DNA of 64,000 nt from Tremella fuciformis (Eukaryota > Basidiomycota > Tremellomycetes > Tremellales > Tremellaceae). Made by a program: the position numbers and the translations under genes. The notes under the pieces are model-generated. The model ran no database searches. It had not been told where the DNA came from and was given only the letters and a program-made list of their open reading frames with translations. Positions 1 through 10,257 of this stretch are shown piece by piece; within the stretch, counting starts at the first letter, position 1, and every line of letters begins with the position of its first letter. Where the stretch lies: contig CP136491.1 of the NCBI GenBank assembly GCA_032768795.1, positions 3,102,501 through 3,166,500 of the forward strand, in the 5' to 3' direction.

Positions 1-2
1 TC

Positions 3-836
3 GCGTGGACGGGCGACGGCTCGTGCGTGCTCGCGGGCGGGAGCAGCAAGTACGTGGTGATCTACTCTCGGGCGGAGGGGGTGATGGTCAAGAAGTTCCA
101 GATCAGCGACAACCTCTCGCTGGACGGCACGCAGGAGTTCCTCGATTCGCGCCGCCTCACAGAGGCCGGCCCGCTCGACTCGATTGACGCCAACGGCGAC
201 GCGTCTGACCTGGAAGACCGGCTCGACCAGTCCCTGCCCGGGGCGCAGAGGGGCGATCTGTCCAAGCGGCGGTACAGGCGGGACGCGCGGACAAATTGCG
301 TGCGCTTCTCCGCCACCGGGCGCAGCTGGGCCGCGGCGTCGACGGACGGCCTGCTCATATACACCCTGGACGCCGGGACGACATTCGACCCGTTCGACCT
401 CTCGCTCGACCTCACGCCCGAGGCGGTCGTGTCGACGCTCGAGTCGGGCGAACACCTCCTGGCGCTCGTGATGGCTCTGAGGCTAAACGAAACCCCGCTC
501 ATTCTGAGGGTATACGAGTCTGTGCCCCCCGGCGAGATCCCGCTGGTGGTTCGGCAGCTGCCTGAGGTGTACCTCCAGGCGTTCCTGGGCTTCGTCTCTG
601 GTCATTTGGAGGACAGCGCGCACATGGAGTTCGACCTGCTTTGGACAGGCGCGGTCTTGACTGCGCACGGCAGGTGGCTGGGACAGCACAGGGGCGAGAT
701 GGCGGGCGTGTTCCGCGGGCTGCAGAAGGGGCTGATGAGGATCGAGAGCGATGTGGCGCGGCTGAGCGGGGAGAATGGGTACAAGCTGGACTATCTGTTG
801 AGTCAGCAGCAGCGGCTCGCGGCCAAGGCGGCTTGA
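3..836 (+). CDS. PWP2: PWP2/UTP1 U3 snoRNP WD-repeat protein, C-terminal part
   Basis: The frame is open from the window edge, so the N-terminus lies outside. The visible 277 residues begin in the last WD40 blades (AGGSSKYVVIYS, then VMVKKFQISDNLSLDGT and EFLDSRRLTEAG) and run into a helical C-terminal domain ending in QQQRLAAKAA. That order and wording fit periodic tryptophan protein 2 (Utp1). Pwp2 is a tandem WD40 component of the UTP-B complex in the small-subunit processome and acts in nucleolar 18S rRNA maturation. The arginine-rich linker (SKRRYRRDARTNCVRFS) leads into a final blade. No intron is visible in this part. It converges with the minus-strand LRR gene, whose stop lies 147 bp beyond this stop. 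Family assignment is confident; the missing N-terminal half cannot be judged. Confidence 0.9.
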   Translation, partial: AWTGDGSCVLAGGSSKYVVIYSRAEGVMVKKFQISDNLSLDGTQEFLDSRRLTEAGPLDSIDANGDASDLEDRLDQSLPGAQRGDLSKRRYRRDARTNCVRFSATGRSWAAASTDGLLIYTLDAGTTFDPFDLSLDLTPEAVVSTLESGEHLLALVMALRLNETPLILRVYESVPPGEIPLVVRQLPEVYLQAFLGFVSGHLEDSAHMEFDLLWTGAVLTAHGRWLGQHRGEMAGVFRGLQKGLMRIESDVARLSGENGYKLDYLLSQQQRLAAKAA

Positions 837-983
837 GTGAGCATTATCTACACTCGTACACACTTATAATATGCATCTCGTTGTACTCGTACAATGGACT
901 GTATCGTGTCTGGGATTCCGTGTATCATACAGTCGGGTGTCAGAACTGATTGTGTACCTCAGCACTCATCTAATTGCCCTCAC

Positions 984-3834
984 TCAGAACTTGCACACCC
1001 CACACGTCTTGGCTCCACCGGCAGTGCCTCTGCTTGCACTAGCTGACGCCGATGATGAGGAGCTCAGACTCGCACTCGAGCTGGACGTCGCTGATGTCGC
1101 TTCAGTGGTGTTAGAAGAGGCTGAGCCAGTGAGGGAGGTACTGCGAAGGTCACAGTCAGTCAAGGTCGAGCTCGCGCACACAGCCGCGGGCATCGCACCG
1201 GTCAAGCCGGTATTCGAAGTGAGAGATAGGGTCGAGAGAGTAGGAGGCAAGGAGGACGGCGCGGTCGTGTACGTATTATCCTCAAGCAGTCTGTATGTCA
1301 GATCTACAGGTCGTAGCTGCACCGCTCAACTGACAATGTCTGCAGCGAGGTGAGCTGCGAGAAGGACGGGACCTGGCCGTCGAGCGAATTGTACGAGAGG
1401 TCGAGGTAGGTCAACGAGCTAGGCAGAGAATCGGCGTCGGCCTGGGTCAGTTTCTGATTATTGACCGCCCTGCAGAGTCAGCCATGTCCCTGCGCGTTGG
1501 ACGTTCGTTGGAGACTAACAAGGTGGTCAGCTTGGTGCTGCTCAGACTGGGCAGCGTCGAGCCCAGTTGCCCGTTATTGACCAGATACAGCGCCTGAAGC
1601 TGCGGAGCCGAGTCGAACCAGTCTTGCTGCAGCGGGCCGGTGAGAGCGGTATATTCGACGTCGAGAGACGTGAGATTGGACAAGCCCAGCAGAGCCGAGG
1701 GGAAGGCGCCGGCTACACCGTCAGCTTTGCCTTGTGGGCAGATGGATCGACGTACAAGGGATGGATGAATTGCCCATGATTTGTAACTTTTGCAGGGAGA
1801 CCAGACCGGTGATTGTGCTCTCGATGATCGACGGTACATTCGGGTACTTAAGCGTCCTGCTCGTCAGCTGGCAGGTGCGATGCAGGGAATGGCGACTGAC
1901 AGTTGAGTGACACGACCGCGGCTGTCGCACGAAACCCCGCTCCAGCCCGAACAAGGACTTGCATTCCCTGCCCATCCACCGCTCTTCAGGCCGCTCGAGT
2001 CGGGTACATCTTTCAGCACGTCCATCAGGGCGCAGAACTGCATGGCCGCGCCGACATTGGTCGAGTTGCCGTCGACGAGCGGGGTCGTGAAGTCGTTCGT
2101 CGTGCTTGCCAGTAGGGGATAACAGTCCGCGCACGGATACGAGGTGGGTGACGCGGGCGCTGATGATGTGAACTGCTGTAGGCAGCTGGTGAGCGTTGCG
2201 GGCGTCGTCGTGGCACCCGAAGCGGAAGACGTGGCGCTGGGCGAAGTCGAAGCTGAGCTCGAGCCGCTCGACGACTCCGCGGCCGAATCCCCATCGGACG
2301 AGCTTGATGACGACTTGGTGAGCAAGGTCGTGCACAGCCCTACGACCAGAGCCACAAGCAAGAGAATAGCGACGATGATGCCGTACTACACGTCAGCTAG
2401 CGCATCGGAATTCAGTCAGTTCACACTCACTCGCCATATCATCTGCCGCCTCTTGAGCTTGTCCGCCTCCTGCCTGCGGGCCCAGTCGTCCCGTCCCCCG
2501 GTCCGACTCTTCGCCCGCTTGCCCTCGTCGGCATATACCGCATCCGCCACGCCGAGCTGGTACTCTCTCGCGCCGACCCACCCGGGCGACCGCCTATGCA
2601 CGTCTTGCCGGAGGTCCATGACGGGCGACAAGGAGGTCGTGTAGCTGCGGCCCACATCGACACCCGCCTTGTGCTGCGCGAGCCGGAAGCGGTCCATCTC
2701 CCTCGCTTCTCGCTCGCGCAACGCTCGAAGGCTGCGGTCGGCCTCGGAATCGCCCCTGCCGTTCCGCAAGATACCCCTGGGCATCTGGACGCTTTTCCTC
2801 GCGGCGGTAGAGACGACCTCGCCGACTTTACCAAGCAGTGTCTTGCGCTTGGACCGCGCCGCGCGTGTTGAGGGAGACGACGCAGTCGGCGACCAGGCTT
2901 GCGATGGTCCGGCGGCTTCGGAGGGCGATGGGCGGAGGTAAGTCGGAGTGAGCAGGACGTCGGCTAAGACCGAATCGTACATTTCCTCCTGGGGAGCGGT
3001 GCTGTCTCGGCGCACGGGATCGAGGCGGGGAGGGGGCATGAGCCCGAGGGGCAGATCGCGGGGTATGACTTGGCCAGGCTTGATGTCCACTTTGCCCCGC
3101 TGCCACGAGGGGTACCGGTGGCCCGGCTCGATTTCCACCACTTCGAAGGGGTCATCAGCTCTGAGCGAGATAGGCAGGGGAGGGGCCGGCTGCGCCACGG
3201 CAGCCCTGGACTCCTTACGAGGTTTGACGACACGGAGGGGTGGAGGCGGTACTGCCGCCGGCGCGGTGTCGGACTCGGCCACAACGTCGGCCTTGGGCGG
3301 ATAAGCCCTGTGGACCTTCTCCATGTCGAGCGGGGCGGGCCGAGGACGCGCGGGCGCGTCTCGGCCGCCGCCACTGCGCGAGGCAGTCGACGACGTCGAC
3401 CCCGCCGAGTCGTTCCTCCCATGGCCCGGTTCGTCCAAGGACGCCAGCCGCGGCGGGGGCTGCAGGGGAGACGACAGCCCCCGGTGCCGGGAAGGCGGAG
3501 GGGGCGTCGTGGTCGTGTGGGTATACCTCGAGTCAGGCGAGTTCTGGAGCTCTCGCTGGCCGTACGGGTCCACCTGTAAAAACGCCCTGTCGTCGCTTGC
3601 GCGAAGCTCTGGACTGAGTGCTGTGACAGGCGAGACGGGCGTCGAGGGCGACGCGCGAGAGGACTTGACAGGCGATACGATTTCGGCCTTTGGTTTGCGC
3701 GGCGGCGCGAGGTGCTGGGTCTGGAACGGCATCGGCGGGAGCGGTTGGGAGATGACGATGGGCGGGTGGCGCGCGGGGAAGAGGGAGAGGATGGAGAAGC
3801 GCGACTTGAAGCGGGACGGGCCGTCGGGTGCCAT
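984..3834 (-). CDS. Single-pass membrane protein with extracellular leucine-rich repeats
   Basis: Six exons can be joined in frame. Exon 1 (3834-2431) encodes a long proline/serine-rich, basic, probably disordered cytoplasmic region. After a 45-nt intron, exon 2 opens at 2385 directly into the membrane helix (IIVAILLLVALVVGL), then a Ser/Thr-rich stalk and a Cys-containing cap (NASPCSGWSGVSCDSRGRV) of the LRR N-terminal type. Exons 3-6 carry plant-type LRRs (GLVSLQKLQIMGNSS, LPSSLTYLDLSYNSLDGQVP, STLSLTSNTGLTGAMP). The last 44-nt intron spans 1334-1291, and the final exon ends in a serine-rich tail and AKTCGVCKF. Topology is inferred as cytoplasmic N-terminus and outward LRRs. I chose the ATG at 3834; the frame continues upstream only from a non-ATG codon. 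LRRs bind proteins or glycans, so a cell-surface or wall-sensing role is plausible, but no kinase or catalytic domain is visible. The ligand is unknown. Confidence 0.82.
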
Positions 3835-3974
3835 CGTGTACGCGTCTCTTCTGGCGGTACTGTCTCGCAAGGCGGAAGACGATGTCGATGTGGGTGGGAG
3901 AGTCGGCGGGGCTGGCTGGTGCAGTACAGTCGAGAGGTAGAGGGTCGTTCAACGAGCCACTATCCGTTCTGATA

Positions 3975-4009
<35 letters not shown>

Positions 4010-4484
4010 AGGAGGCTCCAAGGTAGAGCTTTTGCAGCAGAGAAGGAGGATGAGTACACGTGAGAAAGAGGAGATCAGATCAGTCATCGCGCAGTTGGTC
4101 CTCATATACCCCTTCCGCCAGTCCCCACGACTCGGCATGCGAGACACAACAGGCCGCCGCGAGCAAGCGAGTCTCGACCTGCCCTGGTGAGCGACCCCTT
4201 GCCCTGCTCCGCGCGAGGCGATGCATGCGTGTCTTCTGGCTTGACAGTGTCGAAGGGACAAAAGGCATGATGTAGCGAGTAATGAGAGAGAAGAACAAGA
4301 ACAAGAGAAGCGTTTCGTCGAACAAAAAGACACGAGTGGCGTTTCATCTTTTCAGGTGCGTATTATAGACTGCATCCACTCGATACTAGATGGCTCATGT
4401 ATGAATGTCGACGCGCCCAGACAAAGATCTCTTCTGTCATTCCCAGCGACCATACCAACTGTCCATCGCGTGTGTTTTGCCGAC
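3835..4484. other. Intergenic region upstream of the LRR gene
   Basis: This is the 5' flank of the minus-strand LRR gene and the 3' flank of the next minus-strand gene. It holds a nine-unit TGC microsatellite (3978-4004). No coding frame with domain-like content, RNA gene or clear promoter element is visible. Confidence 0.6.
3978..4004. repeat. (TGC)9 microsatellite
   Basis: Nine uninterrupted TGC units (CAG on the minus strand) lie about 145-170 bp upstream of the LRR gene start, probably in its 5' untranslated or promoter region. It would encode polyglutamine if translated, but no supported gene includes it. Confidence 0.9.
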
Positions 4485-7400
4485 TCAACGTCCTCCCAGC
4501 CGCGCCGCCAACCCCTTCCGCTTCGGACTTCCACCCATATCGATGGCGGCATTGGGGTTACTGCGTTTGGCTTTTAGCCTCTCGCCTGCCTCTCTGGCCA
4601 TCTGCAGCGCCTCGTATCTGCCCGTATTCTTCTGCAATCCTTTGCGCGCCTGCATGTATCCCTCATCGTGGCTGTCATCCTCGCTCTCATCGTCCCGGAC
4701 GCCAGAAGTCACGCGGCTACTCCACTGGCTTGAAGGTCGTTCAGGCTCGGGACTCGCCGGGCGACCGTGCTCATCCACGCCCGCAGCTCCATCGTCGCTG
4801 TGGTCGTCATCCTGTCCAGGCCGCTCAGAGTGCTGCAAGATAGGCGGGGGAGCCTTGACATCGACAGGCGAGTCGGGAACAGCCATACGGACGCTTTTGC
4901 GGCGGATCGTAGTGGCTTCCGAGCGTCCACTAGTAGCTCGCTGAAGCGGTGCACCTCCACCAGGCGCTGTATCGCGAGACGCTTCGGATCCGCCATCTTC
5001 AGCGATGTCGTCATCCGCTTCCCGTCTTCTAGGAATACGTTCGACGGCAGGTGGCCCGGCATGCGCGCCAGCCTCAGCATTACGGGTGTTCTCGACCACA
5101 TCGTAGCCGTCGAATTCCATCTCCGACTCAGAATCGGACGTCTCGCCTCCCTGGGCATCTTGGAAATTCTCGTTCGCCGACTCGTACACGCTACCGCCTT
5201 CGGTCGTTACTGACTGATACGAGTCGCGCTTGATCGGGACGGGGGCGCCACCGGTGCCCATGCCCGTGGAAGGCGCAGGCGGAGGACCGGACGACAGGGG
5301 TCGAGGCGGCGGGGCGATCTTCTCCTCTTTCGGCAGGTGCACCGGCCCAGGCGCCGACACGCTGTACATCTGAATAGGCGGGGCAAGATCAGGCGCGGTG
5401 GCAGGCGGGCTGCTCTTCGGCTGCGAACCCGGCAGAGGGCTGGTCGCTCTCAGTGCGGATTTGAGAGGAGGCACAAGGGTCCTGGACGGCGGCAAAGGCG
5501 TGGTAGACCGCTTCTCCTCCGCCGGAGGGACCTGTGATACCCGTTTGGCACTGCTGGCTCGAGACAAGCTTCGAGGTGCATCGCCGTTGGGCTGATTGGC
5601 AGAAGGCTTGAGGGTCGGAGCAGATGCCGATGGAGGAATGATCGATGAGCCAGGCGCCTTGGGTAGCTCAAGCTGAGGTGTGACATGGCTCTTGGGGGCT
5701 TTGGGCACATCTGGCATAACAGGAGCGGGGGCGGACTTGAGATCGACCAGGGACATGATGTTCCGGCCTTCTGCCGCCTGCTGAGAGCTCACGGCGGCAT
5801 TAGCACGAGCGATCGAGCCGTTGGGGCGGGTCTTCTTTGCTGTTCCCGTCGACTTGACAGTGGCCGCAGTACCGGTGGATTTCACGCTCTTAGTCGACCG
5901 GGCTGTGTTTGATCTCACCAGACCAGTCGTGCCGGCCCCCGGAGCGGGTGAGGTCGCTCCTGCACGAGGCTTCGGGGTGGCCGCTCCAGACCTCGCGGTC
6001 AGAGTCGATTGACTCGCGCCTTTCCTGCCGCCGCCCAAGTCAGACTTCGTCGGTTTGGGCGGGATGAGGCCACTGGCGACAGGTAGGTTCGAGTTGCGTT
6101 TGACCGAGTTGGCACGTCCAACATTGTCGACCGACCACGTATTGTTCCGGTCATTGGACACAGCCATGAGACCCATGGGCTCATCGTCGGAGCTCGAGTC
6201 GTTACCACTGCGCCTTGCTCCTCGGAAGGATGACGCCCGCTTGATGTTCGAGTCGGTCCGCGTGTGCCAGCCTTTGCCCGCTCCGTAAGCAGGCGACTCT
6301 CGTCCTGACCGAATCGAGCCTTCACGTCGATTCTTCGAGGATGGCCCCTTGAAAAACCTCGAGATGCTGGCAAAGAAACCTTTCTTCTTGCGAATGGAGC
6401 CTTGGCGGATGCTGGATGTGTCCGACCCACCCCTGCGGGCGGGTGCAGCCTCATCCTGCGAGAAAGTGCGCCTAAGGGGAGACTTGCGAGTGATGGGCGA
6501 GTACCCGGGCGCCCCGATGTCTGACGCTGCTCTCCTACCGCCAGGTTTGTACTGGCCATACGAGACGACAGATGGGACACCGAGAGGAGATGGCTTGGGC
6601 GGATGACTAGCGTGATTGCCGTTAGCGATAGGTGTCTTGGCTCCTGGGCGGTTCTCGTGCATGACGAGTCGACGGCCTTGAGCCTCGTCTGCTGAAGAGC
6701 CATCCTCGTCCTCCTCTGCGATAGACCCAGAGATCGAGCCAGGAGGCTGGAAGCCGTGACCAGATTTGGGGTACGGTCTGGGCGAAGTAGGCCTGTCTTC
6801 GTATCCAGTTTGAGAAGCCGACTCGTATGGCGCCAATGAGCCGTTCGAGTCTACCTCGAAAGCCTCCGGGTTCATCCCTATGTATCAGCAAGGCGCGGGA
6901 GAAAGGGCCTTGCGGTGAAAACTCACCGTGCATCTTCTCCAAATCATCCATGCCTCGCTTGGCCTGGGCCAGCCACATTTGGCCCACGACCTCCATTGCA
7001 CGGAAGCGCTCCTCCAGACCGCGCATCATGACCTTGTTTCTCTCGCCCTCGATGCGGACCTCGAGGCCCCGCAGGTGCTCTTCACACCCCAGCAGCTCGG
7101 CCTGCGCATCGGCAAGCTTGCTAGCGCGCTTGCCCTCCTTGGTCTGCGCACTCCCGGTCGACGAGACGGACATGGAGCTCGCCCGGCTGCTCATCGCCGT
7201 CTGGCTGTACGACGTGGCCATTGCGCTCAGGTCGTTCTTGGTCGGCCGGCTCTTGGTCGACTTGATGAGCCGGGTGACCAGTATCTCGCGGTCCCGCTTG
7301 ACCCGCGAGATCTCCTCTTCCAGGAGATGGATCTGCTTGAGGTCCTTGCGGAACTGCTCGAGAGACGAGACGTACGCCGCCCACCCGGGCGTGCCGCTGT

Positions 7401-7752
7401 CGGCGCCGATGGCCGATCCGAGCTGCGAGCCATGGGCTGGGTTCTCCAGCAGCGACGGGGAGAGCGGTCCTTCGAACGCGGCATGACGCACGGCGCGACG
7501 AACGGGCGGGATGACGCCGGGGGACGAGGTGACGTAGGCGAGCAGAGACGAGGTGGACGAGTGCGAGTGCGATAGAAGAGTGAGGAGGGAGGTGGTCAGG
7601 CCCTTTTGGGCATCGCTGGAGGTCAGTCACCTCCATCGGTACTTGGAGTGGAGGTCCCGGCGAGGAAAGTGTTGAGAAGAGACCCACAGGTAATTGTTGA
7701 GGAGCCGGTCGCTGCTGCTGCGATGGGCATGACCCGGTTTGAGCACGTCCAT
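4485..7752 (-). CDS. Large protein: BAR-like coiled-coil N-terminus and long basic disordered tail
   Basis: Three exons join in frame: 7752-7688 (ATG in the context MDVLKPGHAHR), 7615-6927 and 6877-4485, giving about 1,048 residues. Residues ~12-40 (SDRLLNNYL, then KGLTTSLLTLLSHSH) and ~75-230 (SSLEQFRKDLKQIHLLEEEI, VKRDREILVTRLIKSTKS, LRGLEVRIEGERNKVMMRG) are long amphipathic helices, like fungal BAR/IMD-type membrane-binding modules. The remaining ~800 residues are Ser/Pro/Lys-rich and disordered, with repeated KSTGTA-type stretches and a basic end (GSPKRKGLAARLGGR). A BAR-like membrane-shaping or cortical scaffold role is inferred from helix character only; I do not recognise a named orthologue. 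The small first exon was chosen because the frame upstream of 7491 stays protein-like and has no ATG of its own. Confidence 0.72.
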
Positions 7753-8356
7753 CGTGATCCGATTTCAATCCACTGCGTCCCCCACACACTGCACACTGGT
7801 GACCCGGTTAAACGACCGATCCCACGTTGCCGTCGCTGTCGGGGTCGGTGGGTGGATCGGCAAACGGGTCAGTCGCACCGTGTCGTTTTGGCGGGTCGAC
7901 TTCCGTGAGATGTCGAGATAGCAGCGTACTCGACAGATGGAAGAGACAGCGAGTGAGAGAGGATAGGTGAGTACAGCGGGGAGGACGGAGGGGAAGAGAG
8001 AGAGACGGAGACAGAGAGACAGAGACAGAGGAGGAGAGAAGGGTCAAAAGCCGGGGTAAACGGTCAACCCGGTTTAGCGCTTTCCCCTTTCCGCTTACAT
8101 ACACCCTGAGTTCATCATTTCAGGGTCACACCATGCGAGATGACGTCGACTCAAGATCTCTCAATGGCCTTTTGCAACACTTGGGTATATCCATCGTAGA
8201 TGATCATGGCTATTGTTACATGTTTCCCCAATACGTCCCCAGTTCTCCTTGTATCCCCATGTTTCTGCTTGTCCGCTCCGTACACCGCCGACCTCGCCTA
8301 TGCAAATCTACTCTCTTCACTGCTCTACGCTTGTCCAGCCCATGTGTACTCGAAGT
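7753..8356. other. Intergenic region with purine-rich tract
   Basis: This is the 5' flank of the BAR-like gene and 3' flank of the zinc transporter gene. It contains an imperfect GAGA/GACAGA purine tract at about 7985-8040. No gene is seen. Confidence 0.6.
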
Positions 8357-10257
8357 CTAGTGCGAGTGCGTGTGGCCGTCTTCGTGGTTCTCCTCAACAT
8401 CGACAAGCTTGCCAACAGGAGGGCAGCATGTGTCTGTACCACATTGCTCTGGAGGGCATCGGATAAGGCAGGCTGTCTCGTCGTTCGGATCGGCGCCAGT
8501 AGTGAAGAATCTGCACTTGTCAGTCATGTCTTGAGATGATTGATGCAAGACTTGCTCTGGCTGAATGGTGACCGAATGAATCCCGTGCCCGTGAAGCTCG
8601 TGTCGGATGCCATTTGCAACCACCATGTAATCTTCTCCCGGCGAAATGAGGACGTGGACCGAGGCGACCACAGTGGATTCCGAGAGCTGCCACACATGTA
8701 GCTCGTGAACCGAGACGACACCTGCAACGTCATTTATCGAGTCGCGGACCGAGTCGAGGGACACGTGAGACGGGACGCCCTGCATCAGGATGTAAGAAGC
8801 CGATTTGACTGGAATTGTCAGCTACATAGCACAGTGCGGACAAGCACTCACCTAGTGGCAAAGCAGACGAGAAGATGATGCAGGTGATCAGAAGCGAGAC
8901 GCCAGGGTCAAAGTACAGCGTCCATCGGCCGTGGAGGAACCAAATAACCAGACCAGCCGAGATAACGCCAACGTTGCCGAGGCTACAAATCAGCAAGGAT
9001 ACTCACAACATTGCGAGCACCTACGCATCGCCCAGCACATGAAGGAAGACGCCGCGCATGTTCATCGACCCATGCGAATGACCATGTCCACCTGCACCAT
9101 GACTGTGATCATGGTCATGCCCGTTGCCATTACCGTTAGACTTGGCGCCATTCTCCGCCTGGTTCAGGTCATGAGCGTGTTCGTGCGAGTGGTCGTGACC
9201 GTCGTGCGATGCATGATCGTGACCGTCGTGGTCATGCGACACAGCCTTGGGCGAGGTGTCCCTCGGCGACGAGCCGACCACAGTGCTACCGGAAGTAGAC
9301 GCGCTCGATGACGGAGCACCGGGCAACGGGACCTTGACCTGTCCGGTAGGCGTGCGAGTGTCGTTGCTGCCAGGAATAGGGGGAACGGCCGAGGAGCTAC
9401 CGCTTCGTCGAGGATTGGGGCGAGAAGCAGGTCGGTGCATCGTTCGCCGTGAGCCCGACTGTGCCCGCACGTGCCGAACGGGAGGTGACTTGGCGAGCTT
9501 GTCAATGGAGTCGGCATGCTCGTGCGTGTGTCGTCCATAACCGAACTCTTGCGCAGTCTCGATGACCTGAGCACGGGTTTGCGCTGGGTGTGCATAAAGC
9601 GAGGACATGGAGTCCGCCCGTGCCCGCCCAGAGGGCGATTCCTCAACAACAGCTGAATGATCGTCCTCGGGCAGCGACACCGGCCCGTGGGAGTGACCGT
9701 GGGAATGGCCATGTTCTGACATGTCAGCGCCTTGCGTATACGGCTTCATATACGCTCACCATGGAAGAGGAACAGGCCGACTATGTTACTCAGCAGTCCG
9801 AGAGATCCGACAATGACGATTATCTTCGGGTTGCTGATTTCGGGCGGCGAGACCAATCGGCCGATGGCCTCGAGGAAGATGGACACACAGAGGGCGACGA
9901 GGAAGACGCCATTGATGAGAGCACCTAGTATTTCTGCTCGCTGCCATCCGTAAGAGTTCTTTGCCGACGAGGGGGACGTTGCGAGTTTAATAGTGTATAG
10001 GGCTACAACTAGGGAAAGGACGTCACTGCTTCGTCAGCGGGCCGTCTTCGCTACGAGAGACGGCAGGACATACTTGAGCATATGGAACGAGTCGGCAACC
10101 AGTGCCAGCGAGCCGACCCAGTATCCTGTGACCAGCTCCTGCGGTGTCAGGAGTCATCTCATGGCGCATTGCAGTCGGGGAATGCACTGACCAGTACAAA
10201 GAAGGCGGTATCAATCACCAACAAGGTGATGATCCTCGCCGAGCGTGACAGCGGCAT
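8357..10257 (-). CDS. Cation diffusion facilitator (zinc transporter, ZRC1/COT1 type)
   Basis: The start (MPLSRSARIITLLVIDT) and helices I-II (ELVTGYWVGSLALVADSFHM) carry the CDF signature. Helix III/IV segments follow (AEILGALINGVFLVALCVS and NPKIIVIVGSLGLLSNIVGL). A roughly 200-residue cytoplasmic loop is extremely His-rich (EHGHSHGHSHG, then HDHDGHDHASHDGHDHSHEH). Helices V-VI (GDALGNVGVISAGLVIWFLH) follow, then the C-terminal metal-sensing domain (ISPGEDYMVVANGIRHELHG). Asp residues in the HxxxD-type transport sites of helices II and V are present. These proteins exchange cytosolic Zn2+ for H+, usually at the vacuole membrane, and give zinc tolerance. The tail has a Cys-rich motif (CPPEQCGTDTCCPP) and ends DGHTHSH. 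At least five short introns interrupt the gene. Substrate choice (Zn versus Co/Cd/Mn) is inferred from the His loop. Confidence 0.9.

Noticed and set aside
2144..3940. Long plus-strand frames opposite the LRR gene
   Set aside because: They are shadows of GC-rich coding on the minus strand; they lack the intron pattern and domain content of genes.
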